A stretch of 64,000 nt of DNA from Paenibacillus xylanilyticus (GCF_013359935.1 NZ_JABMCB010000206.1:1-64000); one strand, 5' to 3'. Shown: positions 25,834 to 34,948, counted from the stretch's first letter. Notes: a model not told the origin generated them from the sequence alone. Made by a program: numbers and translations.

Positions 25834-26507
25834 GAAATCGACTGGTATTGCAGGGAATTACACAGACTTTTGAAGATGGTGCGGTCAAACGGACGATACT
25901 GGATAAGCTGGATCTTGAGGTGGCCGAAGGAGAACTTGTCGCGGTCATGGGACCTTCCGGTTCGGGTAAAAGTACATTTCTGTCCATCGCAGGTGCACTC
26001 CTTGAACCGACGGAAGGACGGGTTCTGCTGGATGGCGCATCGATTATGGGCAAAAACAAGCAGGACATCTCTGATATACGGCTTCAGCAGCTGGGATTTA
26101 TTTTTCAAAGCGCCAATCTCATTCCGTATCTGAAAGTGGAAGAACAACTAATGGTGGTTGCGAAGCTCGCTGGAATGGACAAGAACTTGGCAACGAAACG
26201 AGTAGATGAGCTCCTGGAAACGGTTGGGTTAACTCATCGGCGTAAGGCATATGCCGAGAAGCTATCCGGCGGAGAACGCCAGCGGGTTGCCATTGCGAGG
26301 GCATTGATGAATGATCCAGCCGTCCTGCTCGCGGATGAACCCACAGCCAGTCTGGATGCGGAACGTGGGCTGGATATTGTGGGCATGATTGCAAAGCTGG
26401 TTGCGGAGCAGGGCAAGAGTGCGGTGATGGTTACGCATGATGAGCGGATTTTGCCGCTATGTGATCGGGTTCTCTTTTTGGAAAACGGGAAGCTGATACA
26501 CAAATAA
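25830..26507 (+). CDS. hrtA: Heme efflux ABC ATPase HrtA-like
   Basis: The 225-residue protein is a complete ABC ATPase: Walker A GPSGSGKST (near residue 41), Q-loop in FIFQSANLIPYLKV, signature LSGGERQRVAIARAL, Walker B VLLADEP and switch His in VTHDERI. Its linkage to HrtB and HssRS defines the heme-regulated transporter HrtBA. Start overlap with hrtB couples their translation. A terminator follows at 26551. Confidence 0.88.
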   Translation: MRNRLVLQGITQTFEDGAVKRTILDKLDLEVAEGELVAVMGPSGSGKSTFLSIAGALLEPTEGRVLLDGASIMGKNKQDISDIRLQQLGFIFQSANLIPYLKVEEQLMVVAKLAGMDKNLATKRVDELLETVGLTHRRKAYAEKLSGGERQRVAIARALMNDPAVLLADEPTASLDAERGLDIVGMIAKLVAEQGKSAVMVTHDERILPLCDRVLFLENGKLIHK

Positions 26508-26550
26508 GTCGTCTTTCTTAGAACGGCGTTAGCCTATTTTCGGTAAAATC

Positions 26551-26594
26551 AGAAGGTCACGTGTTTCCCAATATGGGAAGGTGGCCTTCTTTCT
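26551..26594 (+). terminator. Intrinsic terminator of hrtBA
   Basis: A long stem (AGAAGGTCAC...GTGGCCTTCT with an inner TTTCCCA/TGGGAA pairing) runs from 26551 to 26590, followed by a T-rich end. It ends the hssRS-hrtBA transcript. Confidence 0.75.
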
Positions 26595-26666
26595 TCGTTA
26601 TCATCTATAATGAGAGAAAGAATGAGATGGAAGATTTTACTTTTTCCTAGAGAGGTCGGATAGAGG

Positions 26667-27206
26667 ATGAAGAGTTTGAGTAAAGAACAATTTCCGGCGC
26701 TGAGTACGTCGATTCATTGGGGAACGATTGAGGCGGATTTCAGGTTGAACGATATCGTGGACGAAGCGCTAGTGAGCAACGTTAGCATTATTCCGTTCGT
26801 CGGGAATCAATGTGTTGTTTTTCAACTGGACAATGGAAAATGGGAGCTGCCGGGTGGGACATTGGAACCTGGAGAACACTATCCGGATGGGTTAAAACGA
26901 GAGGTGATGGAGGAGCTGGGCGCGGAACTGCAGTCGTATCAGATTTTCGGTCAATTCCATTGCACATCAGGTGCCTTGGAACCGTATAGACCACATATTC
27001 CGCATCCTCATTTTGTAAGACTGATTGGATATGGAGATGTTGAAATTGTCGGTAGTCCGCTGAATCCGGTGGACGGAGAGCAGGTTGTTGCCGTAGAGAC
27101 GGTAGAGATCGATGAAGCCGTTCGGAGATTCCAGGAGCAAAATAGAAGTGATATTGCGGAGATGTACCAATTAGCTTATGTTCTGCGGGAAGAAGGTAGA
27201 CGGTAA
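26667..27206 (+). CDS. NUDIX hydrolase
   Basis: The 179-residue protein has ELPGGTLEPGEHYPDGLKRE followed by VMEELG, a near-perfect NUDIX box (GX5EX7REUXEEXGU) around residues 69-91. A C-terminal extension of about 40 residues continues with EQVVAVETVEIDEAVRRF. The substrate is not predictable from sequence. GAGAGGTCGG precedes the ATG. It lies alone after the heme-export genes and before the DUF4275 gene. Confidence 0.85.
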   Translation: MKSLSKEQFPALSTSIHWGTIEADFRLNDIVDEALVSNVSIIPFVGNQCVVFQLDNGKWELPGGTLEPGEHYPDGLKREVMEELGAELQSYQIFGQFHCTSGALEPYRPHIPHPHFVRLIGYGDVEIVGSPLNPVDGEQVVAVETVEIDEAVRRFQEQNRSDIAEMYQLAYVLREEGRR

Positions 27207-27265
27207 GGAACAGGATAATGGTCCAGGTCCAAGACACACCTAATTAATTCCAAACGGAGGTCGCA

Positions 27266-27775
27266 ATGATTCGGGAACAAATCAATAAGATGTTAGACGT
27301 TTTGCCTGAAAGTGAACTGAATGTGGCGTACTCGCGGATCGAGCTAGTGTACCTTAAGTATATGTTCGAGAAAAATTTGGAGGATAAGGGCGTCCAGGTG
27401 ACAGAGTTATGCGAGGAATCCGAGGGCATTGCTGAGCAGTGGGATAACGTATTCGCAAGCAATATGGATGACGAGGCAAAAGAAGCTATCTACTACAGCG
27501 AATATAAATGGCATATGTTTAGTTATAAGAAACAAGAGTGTTTAACGGGCGATACAGCACGAGATGCCTTTGATGCCGAACTCAAAAATGACTTGTATGT
27601 GATGTATCAACACACGCCTTTCATCCAGGGATATGAGAATGCGAATGCAGTCGTTGCAGCGGACTTTGATTCGGAACAGGATATCTATATTTTCGACCGA
27701 GAGTTTACCTGGACCTACGTACATACTCACGAAGACATGTGTGGCCCTTATTTTTATAAAGTAAGCAAACCATGA
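27266..27775 (+). CDS. DUF4275 family protein
   Basis: The 169-residue protein matches the DUF4275 pattern: SEYKWHMFSYKKQECLTGDTA in the middle, then DIYIFDREFTWTYVHTHED and GPYFYK at the C-terminus. The family is common in Bacillus and Paenibacillus; its function is unknown. The protein is soluble. ACGGAGG precedes the ATG by 6 bases. Confidence 0.75.
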   Translation: MIREQINKMLDVLPESELNVAYSRIELVYLKYMFEKNLEDKGVQVTELCEESEGIAEQWDNVFASNMDDEAKEAIYYSEYKWHMFSYKKQECLTGDTARDAFDAELKNDLYVMYQHTPFIQGYENANAVVAADFDSEQDIYIFDREFTWTYVHTHEDMCGPYFYKVSKP

Positions 27776-27835
27776 CTAACCGTTAACCAGCTGAATTCAA
27801 TTCAAACGAATCAATGTGCAAAAGGAGACATCCCA

Positions 27836-28873
27836 ATGCGTAAGCAGCTCGTTAAAGTAACTAAACGCTTCATGGTCGTGGTTCTGCTCATTGCAATACT
27901 CTCTCTGATATTTCCGACATGGACTCCTGGTATTAAAGGTGAGAATAGCATCAGCACATTAGGACAAGTTGAGATCAATGGTGCCGATCATGAGGTGATG
28001 ATTCGGGGAACGGATCGGGACAACCCCATCCTGATCTTTGTACACGGTGGTCCAGGCTGCTCCGAAATTCCTTATGTGAGGAAGTACCAAGAGGAGCTGG
28101 AAGAGCATTTTACCATTGTACATTATGATCAACGCGGGAGTGGGAAGTCTTATCATTTTTTTGAGGATTATTCGGGTTTGACGACGGATGTGCTCGTAGA
28201 TGATTTATTGGCTTTAACCGAATATGTGACTGCAGAGCTTGGACAAGAGAAGGTCAGTTTGGTGGGTCATTCATTTGGTACATACATAGGGACTAAAGCT
28301 GCTGCCAAGGCACCGGACAAATTCAATGCTTACATCGGTATTGGGCAAGTAGCAGATAACGCGCAGAGTGAGTTGGACAGTCTGGATTATACAATTGCAC
28401 AAGCGAAGAAGGCTGGTCATTCAGAGGACGCGGCAAGTCTGGAACGCTTACGAAGTTCGATTGAGCGAGGGGATGAGCATACGCCAAGGAATATGGTTCG
28501 CAAATACGGCGGTGCAGCCAGACAAATTGATGAAAATCAGGATTATATATTCGGTTTTCTGTTCGGTCCTGAATACAATGCACTTGATGTCATTCGCTAT
28601 TCCATGGGGATTCAGGCTACACAGGAAATCCTTTTGAATGAAGAATCCGGCCAACACTTACCCGATATCGTAAAAGGGCTGGAGATCCCGACTTATTTTG
28701 TTATGGGAAAATACGATTATATGACATCCGTGAATGCGGCGCGGAACTATTTCGCTGTGCTGGAGGCGCCAGTCAAAGATTTTGTGGTATTTGAACATTC
28801 GGCCCATTATCCGCAGTTTGAGGAGAAGGAGCAGTTTGCTGCATGGTTGATGGAGATGTATGGGTCTCTCTAA
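27836..28873 (+). CDS. Alpha/beta hydrolase, proline-iminopeptidase-like, membrane anchored
   Basis: The 345-residue protein has an N-terminal hydrophobic anchor (about residues 10-27), then an alpha/beta hydrolase domain with the oxyanion motif HGGPGCSE, DQRGSGKS, the nucleophile elbow GHSFGT (Ser near residue 146) and a C-terminal MGKYDYMT/HSAHYP for the acid and His. This matches peptidase family S33 and related esterases. AAAGGAG precedes the ATG. The anchor suggests action on the outer side of the membrane. Confidence 0.8.
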   Translation: MRKQLVKVTKRFMVVVLLIAILSLIFPTWTPGIKGENSISTLGQVEINGADHEVMIRGTDRDNPILIFVHGGPGCSEIPYVRKYQEELEEHFTIVHYDQRGSGKSYHFFEDYSGLTTDVLVDDLLALTEYVTAELGQEKVSLVGHSFGTYIGTKAAAKAPDKFNAYIGIGQVADNAQSELDSLDYTIAQAKKAGHSEDAASLERLRSSIERGDEHTPRNMVRKYGGAARQIDENQDYIFGFLFGPEYNALDVIRYSMGIQATQEILLNEESGQHLPDIVKGLEIPTYFVMGKYDYMTSVNAARNYFAVLEAPVKDFVVFEHSAHYPQFEEKEQFAAWLMEMYGSL

Positions 28874-28899
28874 AGATTAAGATATTAGGGGGCTAGTTC

Positions 28900-29226
28900 G
28901 TGGGGGGAATTGACGATCACATTTGGAGACTCATTCTTAGATTAAATTCCAAGGATGTATTGCCCGTATATGGACTTAGAAGAAATTCTAGACACTATCA
29001 CTTAATAACAGCAATAAATCATTCCATTGGCCTATTAATTAGTGGTTCGTATGGCAATATCGCTGTGTTACTAAATAGAGCATACAAAGAATTGGAAGTT
29101 AGAGATTTTGTGGAGACAGACTATATTACGACATGCAAAGAATATCTGGCGTCACTAACCACCTATTTAGTAGAGAATAAATTATTGACTTACGAGGAGC
29201 AAGAACTATTAAGGGGACGAATATGA
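28900..29226 (+). CDS. Uncharacterised protein, coupled to the next gene
   Basis: The 108-residue protein has no recognised domain. It contains LRRNSRHYHLITAINHSIGLL and YITTCKEYLASLTTYLVENKLL, mostly helical. The GTG start is supported by TAGGGGG 8 bases upstream. Its TGA overlaps the ATG of the following gene (ATGA at 29223), so the two are probably co-translated and may work together. Confidence 0.6.
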   Translation: MGGIDDHIWRLILRLNSKDVLPVYGLRRNSRHYHLITAINHSIGLLISGSYGNIAVLLNRAYKELEVRDFVETDYITTCKEYLASLTTYLVENKLLTYEEQELLRGRI

Positions 29227-29864
29227 TGAAGTCGATTCAGGAAAAACATTCTAAAGTTTATGTGAGAACAAATTCGTACGACCTGTGGTGGGGAGTATAT
29301 GGACTGAGTCATCTTACAGGCTGGGAGGATATTCGGATCTACAGTGATGCAAACGGCGAGAATAGGATAGGATTTGTATGTATATGTACCAAGAATTATC
29401 TTGAACACGGACTAGAGGATATGGAAAGTGATCCGGAGGAGCTTCATTTTGTGAACAGTATCAGAACGTATCTAGCAGATGATCAAATTCACTTTCATTA
29501 CTACTACGATAATCCATCGGATGAAGACTTTTATGAGTTACCATACACCGATCTTCCTACAAATGAATTAGGAGTAAAACCAAGAGGTTTGGAGATGTGG
29601 CATCCGAATCGAGGAATTGATATCGGCGTTATAGAAGAATGTGTAACCTTATTTTGTCGCAAGTTTCTAGATATGGAAGTAGGCGAGATACACTTCAAGG
29701 AACCCATTGACCTCAATGAAGCGGTTCAATCATACACAAAACATATGGAGACTTTTAATGGAAATATCGCCTTTTCAGATGATCTGGTTAAGAACATGAT
29801 GGGGCAATTATCCAAAAGCGAAGAAGAAGTAATGAACATACTAAATCGTAGTGTGGGAAAATAA
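29223..29864 (+). CDS. Uncharacterised protein, second of a coupled pair
   Basis: I do not recognise this 213-residue protein. It is acidic, soluble and rich in aromatic residues (YDLWWGVYGLSHLTGWEDIR, IHFHYYYDNPSDEDFYELP). The pairing with a smaller helical protein by an ATGA overlap resembles toxin/antitoxin or immunity arrangements, but the sizes and sequences give no firm support. No membrane or catalytic motif is seen. Confidence 0.6.
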   Translation: MMKSIQEKHSKVYVRTNSYDLWWGVYGLSHLTGWEDIRIYSDANGENRIGFVCICTKNYLEHGLEDMESDPEELHFVNSIRTYLADDQIHFHYYYDNPSDEDFYELPYTDLPTNELGVKPRGLEMWHPNRGIDIGVIEECVTLFCRKFLDMEVGEIHFKEPIDLNEAVQSYTKHMETFNGNIAFSDDLVKNMMGQLSKSEEEVMNILNRSVGK

Positions 29865-29917
29865 TTTGCAGCATATTTACGATATGCTTTCCTAATAAGC
29901 AACCATGGCGAGGGATT

Positions 29918-30658
29918 ATGAAGAGAACAAATGAACATATTATCGCTGGAGTACCTTGTTTACGGATAGATTCATACTTACCGCATCGAGGTACAATCCT
30001 GCTATACCATGGTTGGGGTTCCCATGTCCGAGACTACCTGTTCTTTGGATCGATGATCTCCGATTGGGGATACAGAGTGATTATCCCTGAGCTGCCATAT
30101 CATGGTGAACGTGGCAATCTATCGTATTTTGATAAAGTTATTTTACAACAATACTTTTGGCCAGTCGTGATACAAGCAGTTGAAGAGGCAGGCAGCATTG
30201 TCGCAGAAATCCTGAATGCAGACAGTCCTATAGGCATTATTGGGAATTCCGCAGGTGGATTTATTGCAGGTGGAGTTTCCGCGAGTAATTTAGATGTAAA
30301 ATCTGCAGTGATAACGAATGCCTCTTGTGCCTGGTTAAGGTCTGAGGAGATTTTTCGTGAAAATGATGGGAGAAGTCCGATGAGTGCACTTGAGGTCGGA
30401 AACATCATGAAGTATGATCCATTATTTAATATTAACTTTTCTGATGACCAAGCATTACTCTTGCTGCATGGAAGAGAAGACACAACCATTTCTATTGAAA
30501 GTCAGCGATACTTTATGGAGCGCATGTCTGGAAAAGGTAATCAAAAATCACTTAAATTCGTCGAGTATGAGGGCGTAAATCATCAAATAACGTTGGGTAT
30601 GCTGCAAGAGGCAAAAGAGTGGTTAGAGAAACATGTCATGTTGAACGATAACGTTTAG
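29918..30658 (+). CDS. Alpha/beta hydrolase, prolyl-oligopeptidase-like
   Basis: The 246-residue protein has HGWGSH (oxyanion), the elbow GNSAGGFIAGG (Ser near residue 107) and LLHGREDTTISIESQ/GVNHQITLG for the acid and histidine. It resembles the dienelactone-hydrolase/S9 hydrolase group and lacks a signal peptide. It probably cleaves an ester or small peptide. The GAGGGA site is close to the ATG (about 3 bases), so an alternate start is possible. Confidence 0.8.
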   Translation: MKRTNEHIIAGVPCLRIDSYLPHRGTILLYHGWGSHVRDYLFFGSMISDWGYRVIIPELPYHGERGNLSYFDKVILQQYFWPVVIQAVEEAGSIVAEILNADSPIGIIGNSAGGFIAGGVSASNLDVKSAVITNASCAWLRSEEIFRENDGRSPMSALEVGNIMKYDPLFNINFSDDQALLLLHGREDTTISIESQRYFMERMSGKGNQKSLKFVEYEGVNHQITLGMLQEAKEWLEKHVMLNDNV

Positions 30659-30721
30659 TTCGCAGACTTTTAACAGACACTAATGTGAGATAACAATATA
30701 TAACGGAAGGTATGTAACGTT

Positions 30722-31729
30722 ATGAGCGATATTCAGTATAATCTGAATTTTGAGAAAATATGCGATCAGTTGCACCTTGGTGAGTTGATAAGCACGCCCA
30801 AACCGATATCCGGTGGACACTTACATCGGATGTACGTCATGGAGACAAGAAAAGATAAATATGCAATTAAAGCATTGAATCCACAGATTATGACTAGGCC
30901 TGAAGCCATGCAAAATTATATCAATTCAGAAAGAATAGCAAACGTGGCAGCAAACCATATCCCTGGACAACCGGCAAATAGGATTAATAACTCTTCGATC
31001 CATAACATAGATAATCAATTCTATCTGATATTTGATTGGATTGATGGTCGAAGTCTAGATCATAGTGAAGTTACCAACGTGCATTGTGATCTAATGGGAA
31101 CGATTCTTGCGGATATCCACAAGATCAATTTTTCACAACTAAATGTGGATAAGACTCAGATAGATTATTCAAAAGACACCGATTGGGCGTTTTATCTGGA
31201 CAAAGGGAAAGAAGAGAGTCTGGAATGGTATGAGCTTTTAGATTCAACTATCCAACAGTTGTATGAGTGGAGTGCTAAGGCAAAGAGATCATCGCTACTC
31301 CTAACTTCAGATGCAGTGATTAGTCACAGAGATTTGGAACCCAAGAATGTGATGTGGAAGCGGAATAACCCTATTATTATTGATTGGGAATCGGCGGGTT
31401 ATATAAATCCGATGCATGATCTAGTGGAAACAGCAATTTATTGGTCTATAAATAGTACCGGAAACATAGACAAAGGAAGGTTCTTGGCCTTTATAAATGG
31501 ATATCGAAAGCACGTGAGTAGATTAAGTGCCAATTGGAGGCTCGTCTTGGAAAATGGACTTATTGGAAAGTTAAACTGGCTGGAATATAGCCTGAAACGT
31601 TCGTTGTGGATTGAATGTACAGATCAGGATGAACAGCGAATGGGAACAGCACAAGTCACTTGGACTATAAAGGCTTTAAAACAATATGATAGTATAATCC
31701 CAGAGGTTGAGAGTTGGATGGATATCTAA
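30722..31729 (+). CDS. Phosphotransferase of the aminoglycoside/choline kinase fold
   Basis: The 335-residue protein has SHRDLEPKNVMW (catalytic H-x-D-x4-N, near residue 203) and IIIDWESAGY (Mg2+ Asp) in the order seen in APH and choline kinases. An N-terminal lobe (GGHLHRMYVMETRKDKYAIK, with the ATP-binding Lys) is also present. Without motif detail it is not possible to say whether an antibiotic, a sugar or a metabolite is the target. The start is ATG 30722 after GGAAGGTA. The zinc-knuckle gene follows by 19 bases. Confidence 0.8.
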   Translation: MSDIQYNLNFEKICDQLHLGELISTPKPISGGHLHRMYVMETRKDKYAIKALNPQIMTRPEAMQNYINSERIANVAANHIPGQPANRINNSSIHNIDNQFYLIFDWIDGRSLDHSEVTNVHCDLMGTILADIHKINFSQLNVDKTQIDYSKDTDWAFYLDKGKEESLEWYELLDSTIQQLYEWSAKAKRSSLLLTSDAVISHRDLEPKNVMWKRNNPIIIDWESAGYINPMHDLVETAIYWSINSTGNIDKGRFLAFINGYRKHVSRLSANWRLVLENGLIGKLNWLEYSLKRSLWIECTDQDEQRMGTAQVTWTIKALKQYDSIIPEVESWMDI

Positions 31730-31748
31730 TTCAGAAAGGAGTGCCCAC

Positions 31749-32042
31749 ATGGTTAACGATAAAGGAAGATCCCGAACCTGTGAACATGGACATACGTACT
31801 ACAAAAAAAGTGACTGTCCAACTTGTCCCATCTGCGAATCCGAACGGAAACCGAAAGAGGGATTTTTAGCCTTGTTGTCTGCTCCTGCCAGACGTGCCTT
31901 GGAGAATGAAGGGATCATAACGTTAGCTAAACTTTCGGAGTATACGGAGAAAGAAATCCTGAAGCTGCATGGCATAGGTCCATCTGCGATGCCAAAGCTT
32001 AGACAAGCACTTGAGGGAGAGGGATTGTCATTTACGAGATAA
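31749..32042 (+). CDS. Zinc-knuckle plus helix-hairpin-helix protein (RNAP alpha-CTD-like)
   Basis: The 97-residue protein starts at ATG 31749 after AAAGGAG. Residues 10-28 give C-x-H-...-C-x2-C-x2-C (CEHGHTYYKKSDCPTCPIC), a likely zinc site. The second half (PARRALENEGIITLAKLSEY ... LHGIGPSAMPKLRQAL) matches the RNA polymerase alpha C-terminal or Mid1-like HhH domain that binds DNA. The combination suggests a small DNA- or RNA-associated regulator. It follows the kinase gene closely and may share its transcript. Confidence 0.7.
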   Translation: MVNDKGRSRTCEHGHTYYKKSDCPTCPICESERKPKEGFLALLSAPARRALENEGIITLAKLSEYTEKEILKLHGIGPSAMPKLRQALEGEGLSFTR

Positions 32043-32065
32043 TCCCCTCCACTCAAAATGACCCA

Positions 32066-32351
32066 CTAATCCAGACGTGAAACCATTTCCTCGATGGTCA
32101 CCTCATACAATAAATTCCCTTCACTCAGGAGCTCTTGCCGAGCCTGCTTGAATGGCTTATTGAACTCATTGACCCACTCAATCTTCCTCCCTTCGTCAGT
32201 CGTCTAGATTTCTTTCTTGAGAACAAACGTCCCTTTTTGCCCCAACTGCATATGAAGTTGGTTGTTAAATTCTATATCCCATTGTTTACTCTCATAGTAT
32301 AATAAGGAAGCTGTGTGAATTTTTATGACCGAGGAAGGTGAGATATGCAGC
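32066..32351 (-). pseudogene. Degenerate coding remnant on the minus strand
   Basis: The minus strand holds one long frame from about 32351 to a TAG at 32066 interrupted by an internal TAG. The residues look coding: SLLYYESKQWDIEFNNQL, then LGQKGTFVLKKEI, stop, TTDEGRKIEWVNEF, and LLYEVTIEEMVSRLD. There is no start codon. It is probably a truncated, inactivated gene of unknown family. Confidence 0.45.
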
Positions 32352-32476
32352 TATATGGAAAACGCCAACATACATAGAACGTACGATAAGTAATGGAGAG
32401 AAGCGGCCGTAGAATTTGTGAAATACGTGGAATGATTCATCTCAGAATGACAAAACAGTATAAGGAAGTGTTATCC

Positions 32477-32983
32477 GTGGAACCACCTATTGAAGAGCAG
32501 AAGAGAGACTATCGACCATTGGGCGTATCAGGACTAGGAGGATGGCTGATTCTCATCCAGCTTGGTCTTTTTCTTACGATTATTCTGCTCGTAGTGCAAT
32601 TGATCCAACAAATCCTGCCTATGTTTACGACAGAAACATGGGAATTGCTGACTTCGAAGCAATCTGATTATTATCATCCGTTATGGGGACCAGTCCTCAT
32701 TTTTGAAATGGTGTATAACGTGTTATTCCTATTGTTTAGTTTGTATACGGTTTTTGCGTTTTACAATAAAAAAGCGATTTTGCCACGTCTTATGATTATC
32801 TTCTATAGTGTCAGTTTGGTCGTTGGCATCATTGATTATCTGTTGTTACTTCAGATTCCGATGGCGAGAGATCTTGAAGATGGAAGTTCGATGAGAGAAA
32901 TTGCGAAGTCAGTTCTTACTTGTGCGATCTGGATTCCATATTTTATCAAGTCAGTACGAGTTCATAATACTTTTGTAAAATAA
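32477..32983 (+). CDS. DUF2569 family membrane protein
   Basis: The protein (about 168 aa) has LGVSGLGGWLILIQLGL at the N-terminus, four hydrophobic segments, and a C-terminal WIPYFIKSVRVHNTFV, all typical of DUF2569. The role of this family is unknown. A longer frame exists from 32393 but has no binding site. GTG 32477 with AAGGAAG (8 bases upstream) is the preferred start. A terminator follows. Confidence 0.7.
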   Translation: MEPPIEEQKRDYRPLGVSGLGGWLILIQLGLFLTIILLVVQLIQQILPMFTTETWELLTSKQSDYYHPLWGPVLIFEMVYNVLFLLFSLYTVFAFYNKKAILPRLMIIFYSVSLVVGIIDYLLLLQIPMARDLEDGSSMREIAKSVLTCAIWIPYFIKSVRVHNTFVK

Positions 32984-32996
32984 ATTGTTGTAAGAG

Positions 32997-33040
32997 CCCC
33001 GATCTTGGAATAAAAACCATCTGAGGTCGGGGTTTGTTTT
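32997..33040 (+). terminator. Intrinsic terminator
   Basis: CCCCGATCT and AGGTCGGGG (one G-T pair) form a stem around an 18-base loop, followed by TTTGTTTT. It closes the DUF2569 gene. Confidence 0.65.
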
Positions 33041-33177
33041 ACGAATTCAATCGAAGTTGGCGCGTGGAAAACTGGAGAAAGTGATGGATCCATTCTTGTC
33101 TCCTTACATACCAGTGGTTGAGGATCTATACGATCCGTCTAGAGATGATTGAAATACAGATTTAAGGAGGAATGATC

Positions 33178-33792
33178 TTGAAAATTTTCCTGGTAAGGCA
33201 TGGTATGGACGAGGAAGGATATCGAGGCGGATGGAGCCAGCGAGGACTCACGGAACAAGGAATTATTCAATCGGGAAAACTGGGCAATTATCTACATCAG
33301 CATGCTAAGGAATATGCTATCGATACGATCCTAAGCAGTGATCTTCCTCGTGCAGTACAGACTACAAGGGAGATTGAGAGGAAATTAAATATCCCGGGCA
33401 GCTTTGTGAAAGATTGGCGAGAGATGAATAACGGAGTTTTGGCAGGTATGCTCCACGAGGAGGCTGAAGTGAATTACCCAGGAGTTTATTTCAACTCTCT
33501 TGAGATGGATTCTCCTTTTCCAGGAGGAGAAAGCCCAAGAAACTTTTATAACAGAATCTGTACATCTTTCGAAATGCTATGCAGAGATATTGAGGAGCAA
33601 AAGATAACGTCCAACGTTCTGTTGGTTACGCACGGTGGAGTGATTAACATCCTCTATTATCTGCTCGATAAGCGGGAATGGAGCAATACATCGAGCTTTC
33701 ATCCTATGGACCATACCAGTGTGCACACGATTGAGAAGGGATTGGAAGGTTGGAGATTTAGCAGCATGAATGTGGTGAGTCATTTGGATTGA
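33178..33792 (+). CDS. Histidine phosphatase family protein (phosphoglycerate-mutase-like)
   Basis: The protein (about 205 aa) starts KIFLVRHGMDEE with the catalytic RHG motif, then has SSDLPRAVQTTREI, EMNNGVLAGM and VTHGGVINILYYL, giving the four usual motif groups (R-H-G, second Arg, Glu, second His). It should act as a cytosolic phosphatase with a phospho-His intermediate. AAGGAGG (33164-33170) is too close to the ATG at 33172, so TTG 33178 is more likely the start. Confidence 0.85.
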   Translation: MKIFLVRHGMDEEGYRGGWSQRGLTEQGIIQSGKLGNYLHQHAKEYAIDTILSSDLPRAVQTTREIERKLNIPGSFVKDWREMNNGVLAGMLHEEAEVNYPGVYFNSLEMDSPFPGGESPRNFYNRICTSFEMLCRDIEEQKITSNVLLVTHGGVINILYYLLDKREWSNTSSFHPMDHTSVHTIEKGLEGWRFSSMNVVSHLD

Positions 33793-34015
33793 TTTCTACA
33801 AACCATATTGAAGAGGTCTGGAGATCAATAATAGAGGTTAGTTAAAGATGACTAATTTATTTGGCCCGTAAAAGGAAATTCATTTATCTACTAACCATTT
33901 TGAGTTATTATTTGAAAATACAGCCATTCTGTTTAAAATACGAATTTTTTTGAAAAACTAAAAGTCACATGAAATGAATAGTATTGATAAATAACATATG
34001 TTGGATGGTGTAACA

Positions 34016-34783
34016 ATGTTCACTTATAAAGAATATGGAGAGATAATACAAAGACTCAGAGATACGGGGCTTCCTTTTTTAGATTACAAAGAGATTACTG
34101 AAGAGACAAAATCTTTTGTTATTCTCAGACATGATGTTGAATTCTCTTTATCTAGAGCACATAAACTAGCCTATTTTGAGTCGAATCACCTTGATATTAA
34201 GTCTTCATATTTCATTCAAATATCGAATAATTGTTATAACCCCTTTTCTGAAGAGAACATAAAAATAATAAGGGATATCCTTCGTATGGGTCATCGAGTT
34301 GGATTACACTATCATTTACCAAAGAATAGCACCCATAATATTGTAGAAGGAATAAAAAAAGAAATAGGTATTTTCTCCAATTTTATTGAGACCACGGTAG
34401 ACCGTTTTTCGTTCCACAGACCCACTAAGGTAGTTTTGTCTTTAGATATAAAAATAGACAACTTAATAAACAGCTGTGCTAGCAGATATTTTAACTACTG
34501 CTCTGACAATAATTTAATTAATACCAACAAGTCAAAAATATTTTATCTATCGGATTCTCAACATAAGTGGAAATTCGGGTATCCTAACACAGAGATGCTA
34601 GAAGGTGTAGAACGTGTTCAAATTTTAACTCATCCCTACTCTTGGAGTGAGATGGGAGGGGGTTCAGATGATAACTTTGAGAACCTTTTCGTGGAGAAAA
34701 AGCAAGAGCTTATGAATTCTATGAATGAGGAATGCAGTCATTTTCCTTATGAAAGGATAAAATTATATGAGAATTTAAAATGA
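34016..34783 (+). CDS. Polysaccharide-deacetylase-like (NodB-fold) protein
   Basis: The protein (about 255 aa) has ILRHDVEFS near residue 37 (a His-Asp pair as in deacetylase motif I), IRDILRMGHRVGLHYH (motif II-like H-x3-H spacing) and SFHRPTK plus LTHPYSW later. It fits the beta/alpha-barrel deacetylases found in surface-polysaccharide loci. The acceptor glycan is unknown. This gene is markedly AT-rich beside its neighbours, suggesting recent transfer. ATG 34016 is preferred to 33998 because of GGATGGTG upstream. Confidence 0.65.
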   Translation: MFTYKEYGEIIQRLRDTGLPFLDYKEITEETKSFVILRHDVEFSLSRAHKLAYFESNHLDIKSSYFIQISNNCYNPFSEENIKIIRDILRMGHRVGLHYHLPKNSTHNIVEGIKKEIGIFSNFIETTVDRFSFHRPTKVVLSLDIKIDNLINSCASRYFNYCSDNNLINTNKSKIFYLSDSQHKWKFGYPNTEMLEGVERVQILTHPYSWSEMGGGSDDNFENLFVEKKQELMNSMNEECSHFPYERIKLYENLK

Positions 34784-34797
34784 TTGATTTCAGGGGA

Positions 34798-34814
34798 TTC
34801 AACTAACGGAAAAC
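34798..34814. repeat. Partial dispersed repeat, copy R2
   Basis: Seventeen bases repeat the opening motif TTCAACTAACGGGAAAC with one change; the hairpin half is absent. It lies just after the deacetylase-like gene. Confidence 0.5.
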
Positions 34815-34948
34815 ATGACTTAATATGAGCAACGATCATTGTACAGGCAGTATACTTCCAAGTCGTATCAACAAAAACTTGTTCATTTTTGCTAATTAGA
34901 CAGTGTCATTAACGTAGAATGGGTCATGTGACGTAGAGGTGGAGTCTG

